Positions 26,819-35,495 of a DNA stretch of 49,915 bases are shown here, piece after piece. Position 1 is the stretch's first letter, and each line of letters starts with the position of its first letter. Source of the DNA: Snowella sp. (GTDB lineage: Bacteria > Cyanobacteriota > Cyanobacteriia > Cyanobacteriales > Microcystaceae); contig QBMS01000014.1 in NCBI GenBank assembly GCA_003249095.1, forward strand, positions 1 through 49,915. The letters are read 5' to 3'. Under the pieces are notes generated by a model. The model did no database searches and had not been told where the DNA came from. It saw only the letters and a list, made by a program, of their open reading frames with translations. Made by a program: the position numbers and the translations under genes.

Positions 26819-27004
26819 GGGTTTTATAAATTTTTAAGCCTTCTTCACTATAGCAATGCTGGGATCTTTCTTTCTCCGATGGTTGACAACCTTGAAATTC
26901 CTGAGCTTAACCTTGTCATGTTGTATCAATTTCTACTAAACCCTTGAGAGAAATTCGTTATTGTCAAAAGCTGATGAAATAATGTAATTGGATAAGCAAT
27001 ATCA

Positions 27005-27940
27005 ATGCGGATTGAGCAGTTACAAGCATTTTTGGCGATCGCAGAAAGTGGAAATTTTGGTCAGGCTGCCCGAAAATGTGGCATTACCCAATCAACGGTG
27101 AGTCGGCAGATCCAATCGTTGGAAAGTGATTTGGGATTTCCCCTCTTTCATCGCACAGCCCAGGCAAAATTAACCGTTGCTGGTGAAAAACTCTTACCCC
27201 GCGCCCGTAAAATTTGTCAGGAATGGGCGATCGCCAGTCAAGAAATTGCCGATTTGCAAGCGGGAAAACAACCCGAACTTTGCATTGCCGCCATTCATTC
27301 CGTCTGTTCCCATTATTTACCGCCGATTCTTCAGAAATTTTGTCGAGATTTTCCCGAAATCCAGTTACGAGTCACTGCCCTGGGGAGCGATCGCGCCTTG
27401 AAAGTCTTACGAGATGGATTGGTAGATGTTGCCGTTGTGATGAACAATCGCTTTTTGACCTCTAGCCCCGATATGACGGTGGAATTACTCTATGAAGAAC
27501 AGGTGGAGATTTTAATGGCGGCGGCCCATCCCCTCGCGAAATACGAAAAAGTTCCCTGGTCAGCCCTAGTGGAGTATCCCCAGGTCGTTTTCAAAGACGG
27601 TTATGGAATGCAGCGTTTAGTGCAGGAATGGTTTAATTATCAAGATATTTCCCTGAAAATCGTGATGGAATTGAATACCCTCGATGCCTTTCGCGGCGTT
27701 GTTCGTCAAGGTGAAATTATTGCCCTTTTACCCCAAACGGCTCTTTTAGAAGCGCGTCAAGATCCCACCTTAGCGGTGCGTTCCCTAGCTGAATTGCCTG
27801 AAACCAATGCAAATTCCCAAAAATTTAAACAAGGTTTCACCCGTCAAGTGGTTTTAGTGACCAGCAGCGATCGCCTGAATATTCCCCCGATTGCCCATTT
27901 TTGTGATCTAGTGCGCCAATTTACCCAGAAACCTGTTTGA
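27005..27940 (+). CDS. LysR-type transcriptional regulator
   Basis: In this 311-residue protein the N-terminal winged helix-turn-helix reads FLAIAESGNFGQAARKCGIT, then QSTVSRQIQSLESDLGFPLF, and a typical two-lobed effector domain follows (ELCIAAIHSVCSHYLPPIL to the end). The residues do not clearly match the known CmpR/NdhR/RbcR group, so the effector and regulon are unknown. LysR genes often control the divergent neighbour, which here is hisC, but no specific T-N11-A site is claimed. Confidence 0.92.
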   Translation: MRIEQLQAFLAIAESGNFGQAARKCGITQSTVSRQIQSLESDLGFPLFHRTAQAKLTVAGEKLLPRARKICQEWAIASQEIADLQAGKQPELCIAAIHSVCSHYLPPILQKFCRDFPEIQLRVTALGSDRALKVLRDGLVDVAVVMNNRFLTSSPDMTVELLYEEQVEILMAAAHPLAKYEKVPWSALVEYPQVVFKDGYGMQRLVQEWFNYQDISLKIVMELNTLDAFRGVVRQGEIIALLPQTALLEARQDPTLAVRSLAELPETNANSQKFKQGFTRQVVLVTSSDRLNIPPIAHFCDLVRQFTQKPV

Positions 27941-27991
27941 AAAATAATAGATATCTCCAGAAATCAAGAGTGCATCGATTGAAACCCTTGG

Positions 27992-28017
27992 TAGGGGCAA
28001 TTCATGAATTGCCCTTA
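27992..28017. repeat. Short palindromic repeat, GGGCAATTCA type
   Basis: GGGCAATTCA/TGAATTGCCC (27995-28014) is a perfect 20-base palindrome with outer TAG and TTA, the same 26-base frame as the repeats at 28845 and 35496 but with a different inner sequence. It lies between the LysR and msrA genes. Confidence 0.8.
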
Positions 28018-28149
28018 CTCAATTCTTGGAAATGTCTAATGAGTCATTGCGATCGGGATAGTGAACGAATAGTCCCCTCAAATTCAGATAGAGCTTAAAG
28101 ATTCGTTATATTAGAAAAGAACTTTCTTCTCTACTTTGACAAGCTCACT

Positions 28150-28809
28150 ATGGCACTCTTTGGATTTGGCAAAAAAGCCGCGTTACCCAGCCCCAACGAA
28201 GCTCTTCCTGGACGGACAACCGAGATGAAAGTCCCTGCTTCCCATTTTGTGAATAAAAATCCCCTCAAACCGCCTTTTCCCGATGGCTACCAAACCGCAA
28301 TGTTTGGCTTAGGGTGTTTTTGGGGCGCAGAACGAAAATTTTGGCAATTATCAGGGGTTTATACCACCGCAGTCGGTTATGCCGCAGGGTATACCCCCAA
28401 TCCCACCTATCACGAAGTTTGTTCGGGAATGACGGGACACAATGAAGTAGTGTTTGTGGTTTTTGATCCCCAAGCGATTAGTTATGCTGAATTACTCAAA
28501 GTTTTCTGGGAAAGCCATAATCCCACCCAGGGGATGCAACAAGGCAATGACAAGGGAACCCAATATCGTTCGGGGATTTATACCTATTCAGCCGAACAAA
28601 AGAAATTAGCCGAAGATTCTCGCGATCTTTACCAAAAAGCCCTGAATAAATCGGGATATTCAACTATTACGACGGAAATTTTAGAGGCTCCCGAATTTTA
28701 TTATGCTGAAGATTATCACCAACAATATTTAGCCAAAAATCCTAATGGTTATTGTGGCTTGGGCGGAACCAATGTTGCTTGTCCGATCCCCTTGGGCGTT
28801 ACGATCTAA
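28150..28809 (+). CDS. msrA: Peptide-methionine (S)-S-oxide reductase
   Basis: This 219-residue enzyme repairs oxidised methionine, with thioredoxin recycling. The catalytic cysteine is in [15 protein letters not shown], followed by [37 protein letters not shown] and the C-terminal [19 protein letters not shown] with a likely resolving cysteine. The N-terminal 50 residues ([19 protein letters not shown]) are the extension seen in cyanobacterial and plant MsrA. Confidence 0.95.
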   Translation: MALFGFGKKAALPSPNEALPGRTTEMKVPASHFVNKNPLKPPFPDGYQTAMFGLGCFWGAERKFWQLSGVYTTAVGYAAGYTPNPTYHEVCSGMTGHNEVVFVVFDPQAISYAELLKVFWESHNPTQGMQQGNDKGTQYRSGIYTYSAEQKKLAEDSRDLYQKALNKSGYSTITTEILEAPEFYYAEDYHQQYLAKNPNGYCGLGGTNVACPIPLGVTI

Positions 28810-28844
28810 AGCTAATATTTAGGTATTGCACATCAGAACAGTAG

Positions 28845-28870
28845 TAGGGACATAATATATTATGTCCTTA
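28845..28870. repeat. Short palindromic repeat, GGACATAATA type
   Basis: GGACATAATA/TATTATGTCC (28848-28867) is a perfect 20-base palindrome flanked by TAG and TTA. The identical 26 bases occur at 35496-35521. It lies 19 bases before the start of the small gene at 28890. Confidence 0.9.
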
Positions 28871-28889
28871 ATTATGTCTTTAAATAATC

Positions 28890-29129
28890 ATGACAACCGA
28901 ACGCTGGACAGATGAAATGCTAGACAAACTAGCAGACGAATTAAAAGGCACTCAACATTTAGTCGAACAAAATGCCGAAGCAATCAGAGATTTACGACAA
29001 GAAAGTAAAGAGCAGGGGATTCGCTTTTCTGCCTATCAGCAAGCATCCCAATGGGTTGTTAACCTAGCCTTTGGACTGTTGGCTACCGCTAACATTACGA
29101 CTATTGTTAGCGCAGTCGTCCGTCGTTAA
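28890..29129 (+). CDS. Small coiled-coil protein with C-terminal membrane segment
   Basis: This 79-residue protein is a charged helix from residue 1 to about 50 (DELKGTQHLVEQNAEAIRDL), then one hydrophobic segment (VVNLAFGLLATANITTIVSA) and VVRR. It has the same plan as the protein at 98-373 and probably belongs to the same loose group of small tail-anchored cyanobacterial proteins. It starts 20 bases after a palindromic repeat. No function is known. Confidence 0.7.
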   Translation: MTTERWTDEMLDKLADELKGTQHLVEQNAEAIRDLRQESKEQGIRFSAYQQASQWVVNLAFGLLATANITTIVSAVVRR

Positions 29130-29182
29130 TCGTTTCCTTAGAACGGGTTGAAATTCTCCCAAATTGTGTCAAAATGTAGAGC

Positions 29183-30118
29183 GTGTGGATACCATCATCA
29201 ACAACGGAAATTTTAAGTCCCAACGCGATCGCCCTCGGCAACTTTGATGGCGTTCATTTGGGCCATGCAAAAGTTTTAAGTCAAATTATTGGGGTTTCTG
29301 GGACGAATAAGGAAGAAAATCGGCTATATCCGACAGTGGTTAGCTTTAATCCCCATCCCCGTGAATTTTTCAGTGGTCAAGCTCAATTATTGTTAACAAC
29401 CCTCGAAGAAAAAGTCGAGCAATTAGAAAAACTAGGGATTCAGCAATTGGTTTTACTACCCTTTGAGCAAGATTTAGCCCAGTTGAGTCCCCAGGCCTTT
29501 GTAGACAAAATCTTAGTTCAAGATTTAAACGCTAGGAAAATAACCGTTGGTCAAGACTTTCGCTTTGGTTATCAACGTCAGGGAACTGCTCAGGATTTAG
29601 CCGCGATCGCCGCTCAATTTAACGTAGAAGTTGTGATCACTCCCTTAAAAACCGAACAAGAACAGCGCATTAGTAGTTCCCTCATCCGCACAGCCCTAGC
29701 AGAAGGCAGGATAAAACAAGCCAATCAGATGTTAGGACGACCCTATAGCTTGAAAGGAATGGTGATTGATGGTCAAAAACTAGGCAGAACCCTGGGCTTC
29801 CCTACAGCCAATCTGCAACTCCCCGACTATAAATTACTCCCCCGTCTGGGTGTATATGCGGTGCGAGTTTCGATTCAAAATTCTGCTCACAGCAGTTTAG
29901 GCGGAGTGATGAATATCGGCCATCGTCCTACCCTGGGTCAAAATCAGGTGATTGCGGAAGTTAATTTATTCAATTGGTCAGAGGATTTATACCAGCAGAC
30001 TCTCACCGTTCAACTATGGGACTTTCTCCGTCCCGAACAAAAATTTTCTTCCCTCAATGAGCTTAAATCCCAGATCAGCCAAGATTGTCAACAGGCCCAA
30101 GAGATTCTTTCAGAATGA
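29183..30118 (+). CDS. ribF: Bifunctional riboflavin kinase/FAD synthetase
   Basis: This 311-residue protein makes FMN and then FAD from riboflavin with ATP. The N-terminal nucleotidyltransferase domain shows ALGNFDGVHLGHAKVL, VVSFNPHPREFF and VGQDFRFGYQRQG, then ISSSLIRTALAEGR. The C-terminal riboflavin kinase domain shows GQKLGRTLGFPTANLQ and GVMNIGHRPTLG. The start is GTG (VWIPSSTTEIL), the first in-frame codon before the conserved core. It is followed 99 bases later by the MoxR gene. Confidence 0.96.
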   Translation: MWIPSSTTEILSPNAIALGNFDGVHLGHAKVLSQIIGVSGTNKEENRLYPTVVSFNPHPREFFSGQAQLLLTTLEEKVEQLEKLGIQQLVLLPFEQDLAQLSPQAFVDKILVQDLNARKITVGQDFRFGYQRQGTAQDLAAIAAQFNVEVVITPLKTEQEQRISSSLIRTALAEGRIKQANQMLGRPYSLKGMVIDGQKLGRTLGFPTANLQLPDYKLLPRLGVYAVRVSIQNSAHSSLGGVMNIGHRPTLGQNQVIAEVNLFNWSEDLYQQTLTVQLWDFLRPEQKFSSLNELKSQISQDCQQAQEILSE

Positions 30119-30217
30119 ATGTAAATTTCACCTCGAAAATCGGGAAAGATAGCTGTAATACCTGTTAAATTAAACGGGATATTCTCGCCAGAAATTTCAA
30201 TTTTATTCTTAACGACC

Positions 30218-31138
30218 ATGCGCGATCAAATTACTGTTCTGACCGATAACCTGAGTCGTACCATTGTCGGCAAATCCGAAGCGATCCGTCTGGTACTTGT
30301 CGCGCTCCTGAGTGGTGGTCATGCTCTTTTAGAAGATGTCCCTGGGGTCGGAAAAACCTTGTTGGCAAAATCCCTTGCGCGATCGATTAATGGACGGTTT
30401 CAACGGGTGCAATGTACCCCTGACCTATTACCCAACGATATTACAGGAACCAATATTTGGAATCCTAGTACCCGCGAATTTGAATTTATGCCTGGCCCCG
30501 CCTTTGCGAATGTGCTATTGGCTGATGAAATTAACCGAGCAACCCCTCGAACCCAATCAGCTTTATTGGAAGTGATGGAAGAAAAACAAATTACAGTAGA
30601 TGGGGAAACGCGCTTTGTCCCCTATCCGTTTTTTGTGATTGCGACCCAAAATCCTGTGGAATATCAAGGGACGTTTCCCTTACCCGAAGCTCAGATGGAC
30701 CGGTTTGCGGTTTCCTTGAGCTTGGGATACCCGACGGAAGCCGAAGAACTGCAAATGCTCCAACGTCATCAAAAACCGATGGTAATGGATGATCTCAAGC
30801 CCTGTATTTCCCTAGAGACGGTGAAAGATCTCCAAAGCCTAGTGAGTCAAGTTAAGATTACTACTGAGTTGCAGCAGTATATTCTTAATCTGGTACGAGC
30901 TTCCCGAAATGATGATGAAATTATTCTCGGTGCGAGTCCTAGAGGCGCGGTGGCTTTACAGAAAGCATCCCAGGCTTTAGCCTTTTTAGAGGAGCGGGAT
31001 TATGTGATTCCTGATGATATTAAGGCTGTGGCTCCCCATGTGTTGGCCCATCGTTTGATTTCAGCTAGTGGGAAGCAAGCTAAAACCATTGTGGAAAGAC
31101 TGTTGCGGACTGTTCCTATTGAAAATACTGAGCTTTAA
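30218..31138 (+). CDS. MoxR-family AAA+ ATPase
   Basis: In this 306-residue protein the Walker A is EDVPGVGKTLLAKSLARS, Walker B LLADEINRATPRTQSALLE, followed by QNPVEYQGTFPLPEAQMDRF and the sensor 2 region GASPRGAVALQKASQAL. MoxR ATPases act as chaperones, often with von Willebrand factor proteins, in metal insertion or complex maturation. No VWA gene is in this window. The gene 19 bases downstream encodes a di-haem cytochrome c, so a maturation role for it is possible but inferred. Confidence 0.93.
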   Translation: MRDQITVLTDNLSRTIVGKSEAIRLVLVALLSGGHALLEDVPGVGKTLLAKSLARSINGRFQRVQCTPDLLPNDITGTNIWNPSTREFEFMPGPAFANVLLADEINRATPRTQSALLEVMEEKQITVDGETRFVPYPFFVIATQNPVEYQGTFPLPEAQMDRFAVSLSLGYPTEAEELQMLQRHQKPMVMDDLKPCISLETVKDLQSLVSQVKITTELQQYILNLVRASRNDDEIILGASPRGAVALQKASQALAFLEERDYVIPDDIKAVAPHVLAHRLISASGKQAKTIVERLLRTVPIENTEL

Positions 31139-31157
31139 ACGCTTTAAAAAATTACTG

Positions 31158-31949
31158 ATGTTGAAATTGCAGCAATTGACGCGATCGCTACTGACCCTGA
31201 CGCTCTTTTCGGTTATTTGTCTTTGGACGATTGGATTAGGGTGGGGAATGGCATCAGCTTTAGAAAATTCTAGTCAATCTGCTTCAACATCACTCATTTC
31301 TGCCCAGGCAACGCCACCAAAATCGACGACACCGAAGCCCCAGTCCAAACCGACTCCTAAAAAATCCCCCACCCCCAAACCGAGTCCATCGGGCGCATCC
31401 CAAAAGCCTAAGCCCTCTCCCCAACCGTCTGCTAGTCCTTCTCCCAAAACTTCTTCTCAACCTTCTCCCAGTTCTTCTCCTTCTGCCCAATCTTCCCCCT
31501 CAGAAACGAAATTTATCTATTCTCCCGCCGCGATCGCGCCTAATCAGCCGATGTCTGTTGATCCCGTCCCGACTCGCTATGAACCTGGGTTTCAAGCCTA
31601 TCTGGAAACCTGCGCCAGTTGCCACATTGCCATTCCCCCAGAGGCTTTACCGACGGAAAGTTGGCGAGAAATTTTACGCAAACCCGATAACCATTTTGGG
31701 GTTGTCATTCCTAATTACAATCGGTTGACTCAATTGTTGATTTGGGACTATATGAGTAATTTTTCCCGTCCTTTGCCGCCCGATTCTCCGCTTCCCCTTT
31801 ATGTCGAAAAATCTCGTTATTTTAAAGCACTACACCCCAGGGTGACCATGCCCCCCGATATGACCTCAAAATCCTGTGTTACCTGCCATCCTAATGTTGC
31901 TAACTTTAATTTTCGGACTCTAACCCCTGAATGGAATGATGCTCCCTAA
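31158..31949 (+). CDS. Exported di-haem c-type cytochrome with Pro/Ser/Lys-rich linker
   Basis: From the ATG at 31158 the protein has 263 residues. It has a signal sequence (LLTLTLFSVICLWTIGLGWG), a low-complexity region of P, S, K and T (about 45-125), then a compact domain with two haem-binding motifs, CASCH (ETCASCHIAIPPEALPTES) and CVTCH (KSCVTCHPNVANFNF). It resembles the DHC di-haem cytochrome family. The linker probably spans the periplasmic or cell-wall space. It follows the MoxR gene by 19 bases, and the shared transcript is inferred. Confidence 0.85.
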   Translation: MLKLQQLTRSLLTLTLFSVICLWTIGLGWGMASALENSSQSASTSLISAQATPPKSTTPKPQSKPTPKKSPTPKPSPSGASQKPKPSPQPSASPSPKTSSQPSPSSSPSAQSSPSETKFIYSPAAIAPNQPMSVDPVPTRYEPGFQAYLETCASCHIAIPPEALPTESWREILRKPDNHFGVVIPNYNRLTQLLIWDYMSNFSRPLPPDSPLPLYVEKSRYFKALHPRVTMPPDMTSKSCVTCHPNVANFNFRTLTPEWNDAP

Positions 31950-31993
31950 TGTTTTCCCCTAACTTCTATTAGCCGCTTTGGTCGAAAAAAAGC

Positions 31994-32024
31994 AAAAAAA
32001 AAAGGTGGGAAAAGACTCCCCACC
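31994..32024 (-). terminator. Rho-independent terminator downstream of hsp20
   Basis: Read on the minus strand, GGTGGG (32024-32019) pairs with CCCACC (32009-32004) and is followed by ten T bases (32003-31994). It ends the hsp20 transcript about 100 bases after the stop codon. Confidence 0.85.
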
Positions 32025-32122
32025 CCAACATTAAAGGATTATTTGGAAATTAATTCAGAGTAACTTTAGTTGGTGGTATTTCACCTCCTGATCATAGAAT
32101 CTAAGAAATCTGTCAGGCAAGA

Positions 32123-32584
32123 TTAACCTTCACCTGCGGCGATCGCCACTTTCACCACTCGGTTTTGTTCTTCTTCCACTTTGGGTAAAGCTAAGGTAAG
32201 AATACCGTCTTTATAAGTGGCTTTGACATCGGTGTTGTTAATATGGACGGGCAATGGAATCACTCGATGGAACTCGCCATAGCGAAATTCGGTGCGAGTC
32301 ATGCCTTTTTCTTCGGTCTTGCTTTCAGATTTACGTTCACCCCGAATGCTGACGGAATCGGCGGTTACTTCAATGTCTATATCTTTGGGGTCGATTCCTG
32401 GAACTTCTAATTTAAGGTTAACTGCTTCGGGAGTATCAATCAATTCAGCAGACGGAACAAAGTTCCATACAGCTTTTTCACCATTACCAATGGATTCTTT
32501 GGGTATCAAGACATCGAAAAATCGATTCATTTCCCGTTGGAGTTCATCAATTTCTCGAAAAGGTTGCCAGCGTATTAACGACAT
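32123..32584 (-). CDS. hspA: Small heat-shock protein, Hsp20/alpha-crystallin family
   Basis: From the ATG at 32584 the protein has 153 residues (MSLIRWQPFREIDELQREMN). The alpha-crystallin domain runs from about residue 45 to 145, with ELIDTPEAVNLKLEVPGIDP, SIRGERKSES and the loop KATYKDGILTLALPKVEE. The C-terminal tail is short. sHsps hold unfolding proteins and protect membranes and photosystem II in heat. GGAGG lies 8 bases before the ATG; a longer frame starting at 32608 lacks such support. The leader can fold over that GGAGG (see the regulatory entry). The symbol hspA follows the cyanobacterial Hsp17. Confidence 0.93.
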   Translation of the reverse strand: MSLIRWQPFREIDELQREMNRFFDVLIPKESIGNGEKAVWNFVPSAELIDTPEAVNLKLEVPGIDPKDIDIEVTADSVSIRGERKSESKTEEKGMTRTEFRYGEFHRVIPLPVHINNTDVKATYKDGILTLALPKVEEEQNRVVKVAIAAGEG

Positions 32585-32623
32585 AGGACTTACCTCCAGA
32601 ATTAGCATTCACTAGGCACTCCT
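32585..32623 (-). promoter_or_regulatory. Candidate RNA thermometer in the hsp20 leader
   Basis: Read 5' to 3' on the minus strand the leader next to the ATG can form a hairpin: AGGA with TCCT (closing the base), TGCCT with AGGTA (one G-U pair), then AG with CT past a GG bulge around a loop TGAATGCTAATT. This traps the GGAGG ribosome site. Cyanobacterial hsp17 leaders are known to carry short thermometers of this kind. The pairing was found by eye and its stability was not computed. Confidence 0.5.
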
Positions 32624-32782
32624 CACTCTACAAGAGTAAAGCTTCTTTTTGCTTTTCTCCTCTACCTTTAGAGTAGTTCTTACTTGAAAATCGATGGTTC
32701 GGTTCCACGATCGCCTGAATGGGTAATCTCCGAACCTCTAGACGCGATCGGCAACGTTCAGGAAAGGAAGAATATTTGATAG

Positions 32783-32808
32783 AAAAAGGGGGCAAACTCT
32801 CTACCCCC
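32783..32808 (-). terminator. Rho-independent terminator of psbU
   Basis: Read on the minus strand, GGGGG (32808-32804) pairs with CCCCC (32792-32788) across TAGAGAGTTTG, followed by five T bases. It lies 88 bases after the psbU stop codon. Between it and the hsp20 hairpin no gene is seen; a short minus-strand frame at 32628-32816 has no support. Confidence 0.7.
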
Positions 32809-32895
32809 TCAGTCAATTTATTTTTTAATTGTCTTGCAAATAACTATGATTCTTCTTCGGCAAGAAAAACTTAGATGATTGATAAAAACCCTTGT

Positions 32896-33306
32896 TTAAT
32901 AAACACCAGGATTATAACGGTCATCGCCTTCAGTCAATTCTTGAGAAGTTTCGGTTACGGTGAATTTGTCTAAATTGGCTTGTAATTGTTCTTTTTGTTT
33001 GTCAGACAAGCCAGGAATCGTCAAAACATCATCGATTTCATCATAGGGAGCATTTTTAATAATTTTGCCCGCTAAATTGGGGTAAAATCCACGTAAATCA
33101 CGGAAATCACGAATATCACTATTATTTAAATCGATTTTTTGTCCATACTCGGTGGTGAGTTTAGCATCAACTTGATTGATCAAAGCTTCTGCAACAATGG
33201 TCGAAGAAGACGGTAAACCAAGAGCCTGAGCAGGTGACTGTCCTAGAAAACCAAGGCAACCGACGATCAGAGTCAGGACAACCAAAAAACGGGATAGAAT
33301 TTTCAT
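32896..33306 (-). CDS. psbU: Photosystem II 12 kDa extrinsic protein
   Basis: This 136-residue precursor has a signal peptide (FLVVLTLIVGCLGFLGQSPAQA) directing it to the thylakoid lumen. The mature part shows the helix-hairpin-helix-like core FYPNLAGKIIKNAPYDEIDD and TIPGLSDKQKEQL, and the conserved end ELTEGDDRYNPGVY. PsbU stabilises the manganese cluster and chloride environment on the lumenal side of photosystem II. AGGAGG lies 11 bases before the ATG. A terminator follows downstream. Confidence 0.97.
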   Translation of the reverse strand: MKILSRFLVVLTLIVGCLGFLGQSPAQALGLPSSSTIVAEALINQVDAKLTTEYGQKIDLNNSDIRDFRDLRGFYPNLAGKIIKNAPYDEIDDVLTIPGLSDKQKEQLQANLDKFTVTETSQELTEGDDRYNPGVY

Positions 33307-33642
33307 GAAAGGTTTTTCCTCCTAACGGGATATTTTTATTGAAAATGGCGTGGATGATCAATTCCCTAAGCGTCAGTAACGGACTAGGGTTTAGCAAAGT
33401 TACTTAAAATTGTATATTTTTCTGGGACTTGTGACTAGTCTTGTTTTTGATTCAGGGGGATACTTTTACGTCATTGTTTTGGGAAATCTCTCCGTCACCA
33501 AGAGAATTTTAAATTTATCTATCATAAACGGCCCATAAACCGCGATCGCCACTCTGAACAATATTGCAATTTTAAGGATAATCAAGATAATTTTTTCGAG
33601 ACTATTTCCAATACTTTTGACTCATTTTTTTACTCAATAGTA
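33307..33642. other. 336-base gap upstream of psbU
   Basis: No gene is seen. On the minus strand a TACAAT (33414-33409) lies about 100 bases before the psbU ATG and may be its -10 box; no good -35 is visible. AGGAGG at about 33318-33323 is the ribosome site. The rest is AT-rich with one HIP1 octamer. Confidence 0.35.
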
Positions 33643-34125
33643 TTAATCATGATTCTGTTGTCGGCGATCGCTAACTTGTTTAAGTAACCAATAACTTCCT
33701 GATAATCCCACGGTTGCCGCGACCAATGCTGCCAATTGCATCTCACCGTATTTATTAAAATCGAAAATAATAATTTTACGGGCGACAGCAATAATGGAAG
33801 TCACAATCACTAATTCAACTTGAATAACATTTTTTTTCAGGTATCCAGTAATATTTTCTAATAACTCCATTGCAATTAGAATATTTAAAAATAGACCAAA
33901 AATTTCAATTAGAGTTGTCCCAAAAAAACCAATGGGTTGCTGTCCAAAGAGATCCGTGTATAAGTATTTCATTAAATCAATAAGAGAAACAAAAATAACA
34001 ATTACTAGACAAGCAGAAAGAATTTTGGCGATGAGTTTCTCACAAAAATGCAATAATGCCAGAAAGCCATCATCTCCCAACAGAGAAGCTAGTTTAATAA
34101 GCTGAGTTTTTGATTTTTCCCACAT
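33643..34125 (-). CDS. PsiE-like integral membrane protein
   Basis: In this 160-residue protein four hydrophobic segments are visible: ILSACLVIVIFVSLIDLM, FFGTTLIEIFGLFLNILIAM, IQVELVIVTSIIAVARKIII and LAALVAATVGLSGSYWLL. The pattern FGLFLNILIAMELLENI and the conserved IAVARKIIIFD motif match the PsiE (phosphate-starvation-inducible E) family, a membrane family of unknown biochemical role. The N-terminal 35 residues are soluble. It stands alone, with no pho-box claimed. Confidence 0.82.
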   Translation of the reverse strand: MWEKSKTQLIKLASLLGDDGFLALLHFCEKLIAKILSACLVIVIFVSLIDLMKYLYTDLFGQQPIGFFGTTLIEIFGLFLNILIAMELLENITGYLKKNVIQVELVIVTSIIAVARKIIIFDFNKYGEMQLAALVAATVGLSGSYWLLKQVSDRRQQNHD

Positions 34126-34334
34126 GGTTATGTATCTGTTTAGTCTATAGTTGAAATACGGATATTTCTGAGGGTTAAAATAGGATTAATCGGGTGAGCA
34201 TTAAAAATTTTGGAATCCGCCCGTCTGACGGAAACCATTTTTATCAAGGGAGGGGGACGATCACAAAATATCCCATTAGTCTAATTCTCATTAGTTATCT
34301 AAAGTAAATAACTGATCAATAGGACTAATTTTTT

Positions 34335-35450
34335 CTATTCTTGTAAACTACGAGGATCAAGGGCGTCCCGCAATCCATCTCCTAATAAATTAAAACATAA
34401 TACCGTCAAAATAATCAATAAAGCAGGCGGCCAAATTAACCAGGGTTGCAAAACTAAAATTGAGGCATTTGTCCCCAAGGAAAGTAGATTTCCCCAACTG
34501 GGATCGGGTTGCTGAATGCCTAGCCCAATTAGGCTTAGAACAGATTCCGAAACAATAAAACCAGGGACAGCTAAGGTGGCAGAAATAATAATATAAGTAG
34601 CCGTTTGTGGTAAGATATGCCGAACAATAATACGCCAAGGCGTTGCTCCCATTGCTTGGGCCGCTTGAACGAATTCCTGTTCCTTGATAGATAAAACTTG
34701 ACCCCGAATGACCCTAGCAAGTCCAGACCAACCGATAAAAGAGGTAATTAAAACAATTAATAAAAAGCGTTGCGCACTCGTTAAGCCAGGGGGTAAGACG
34801 GCGGCGAGGGCCACTAGTAAATAAATACCAGGAATGGTCATGAGAACTTCGACAAATCGCATTAAAATAGCATCAATCCAACCCCCAAAATAACCCGATA
34901 TCCCCCCAACAATCATTCCCAATGGAAAAGAAATAACGATGCCGACTAACCCAATAAATAAACTAATTCTTCCCCCAAATAAAAGGCGACTAAATTGATC
35001 TCTTCCCTGTTCATCAGTTCCTAAAAGATTGAGATAGGCCGAGCCATCGGTTCCAAATAAGTGACGATTTAATTCAATTCCTGAAAAAATTTCTTTTTCC
35101 TCAAATTTAGGCGGTAAGGGAACCTTTAATTGGAGTAAACGATAGGGGGTTCCTTTGGCAAAGAATTTGATGGGGGATGGTTTACTGAAATCTACATTCA
35201 AGTCGCGATCGCCTGTGGTGAGATCGGTCGGACTTTGGGTGGTGGGATAGACATGGGGGCCAATCCATTGACCGTCAGGACTGCGCCAATGAATGGTGGT
35301 AGGCGGAAGGAGCGATCCGTCTATTTGAGAAACATAGGGATCGTAGGGAGCGATAAAATCGGCAGCAATGACGCTTAAATAAAAAATTAATAATAAAATT
35401 GCACCGAAACGGGCAAGGGAATTTTCTTGAAGTTTTTGCCACCAGTTCAT
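34335..35450 (-). CDS. DppC/OppC-type ABC transporter permease
   Basis: In this 371-residue protein the first helix is followed by a long periplasmic region of about 100 residues with HLFGTDGSAYLNLLGTDEQG and RDQFSRLLFGGRISL, a hallmark of peptide/nickel permeases. Five more helices follow, and the EAA loop reads AAQAMGATPWRIIVRHILPQ. The end is LGDGLRDALDPR. The partner permease, ATPases and binding protein are not nearby, so the transporter is assembled from dispersed genes. The substrate is unknown but probably oligopeptide or a similar solute. Confidence 0.9.
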   Translation of the reverse strand: MNWWQKLQENSLARFGAILLLIFYLSVIAADFIAPYDPYVSQIDGSLLPPTTIHWRSPDGQWIGPHVYPTTQSPTDLTTGDRDLNVDFSKPSPIKFFAKGTPYRLLQLKVPLPPKFEEKEIFSGIELNRHLFGTDGSAYLNLLGTDEQGRDQFSRLLFGGRISLFIGLVGIVISFPLGMIVGGISGYFGGWIDAILMRFVEVLMTIPGIYLLVALAAVLPPGLTSAQRFLLIVLITSFIGWSGLARVIRGQVLSIKEQEFVQAAQAMGATPWRIIVRHILPQTATYIIISATLAVPGFIVSESVLSLIGLGIQQPDPSWGNLLSLGTNASILVLQPWLIWPPALLIILTVLCFNLLGDGLRDALDPRSLQE

Positions 35451-35456
35451 AGTTAA

Positions 35457-35482
35457 TAATTGATAGTTGATAATTGATAGTT
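35457..35482. repeat. Two tandem copies of a 14-base unit
   Basis: TAATTGATAGTT occurs at 35457-35468 and 35471-35482, joined by GA. Such short heptad-like tandem repeats are common between cyanobacterial genes. It directly precedes the permease gene start on the minus strand. Confidence 0.7.
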
Positions 35483-35495
35483 ACAGAAGATTTTG

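Noticed and set aside
31290..31490. Arginine/glycine-rich frame antisense to the cytochrome linker
   Set aside because: It is the complement of the Pro/Ser/Lys-rich linker, with no family features.
32601..32630. CIRCE operator upstream of hsp20
   Set aside because: Only one half resembling TTAGCACTC (TTAGCATTC) is present; the opposite half at nine bases is missing.
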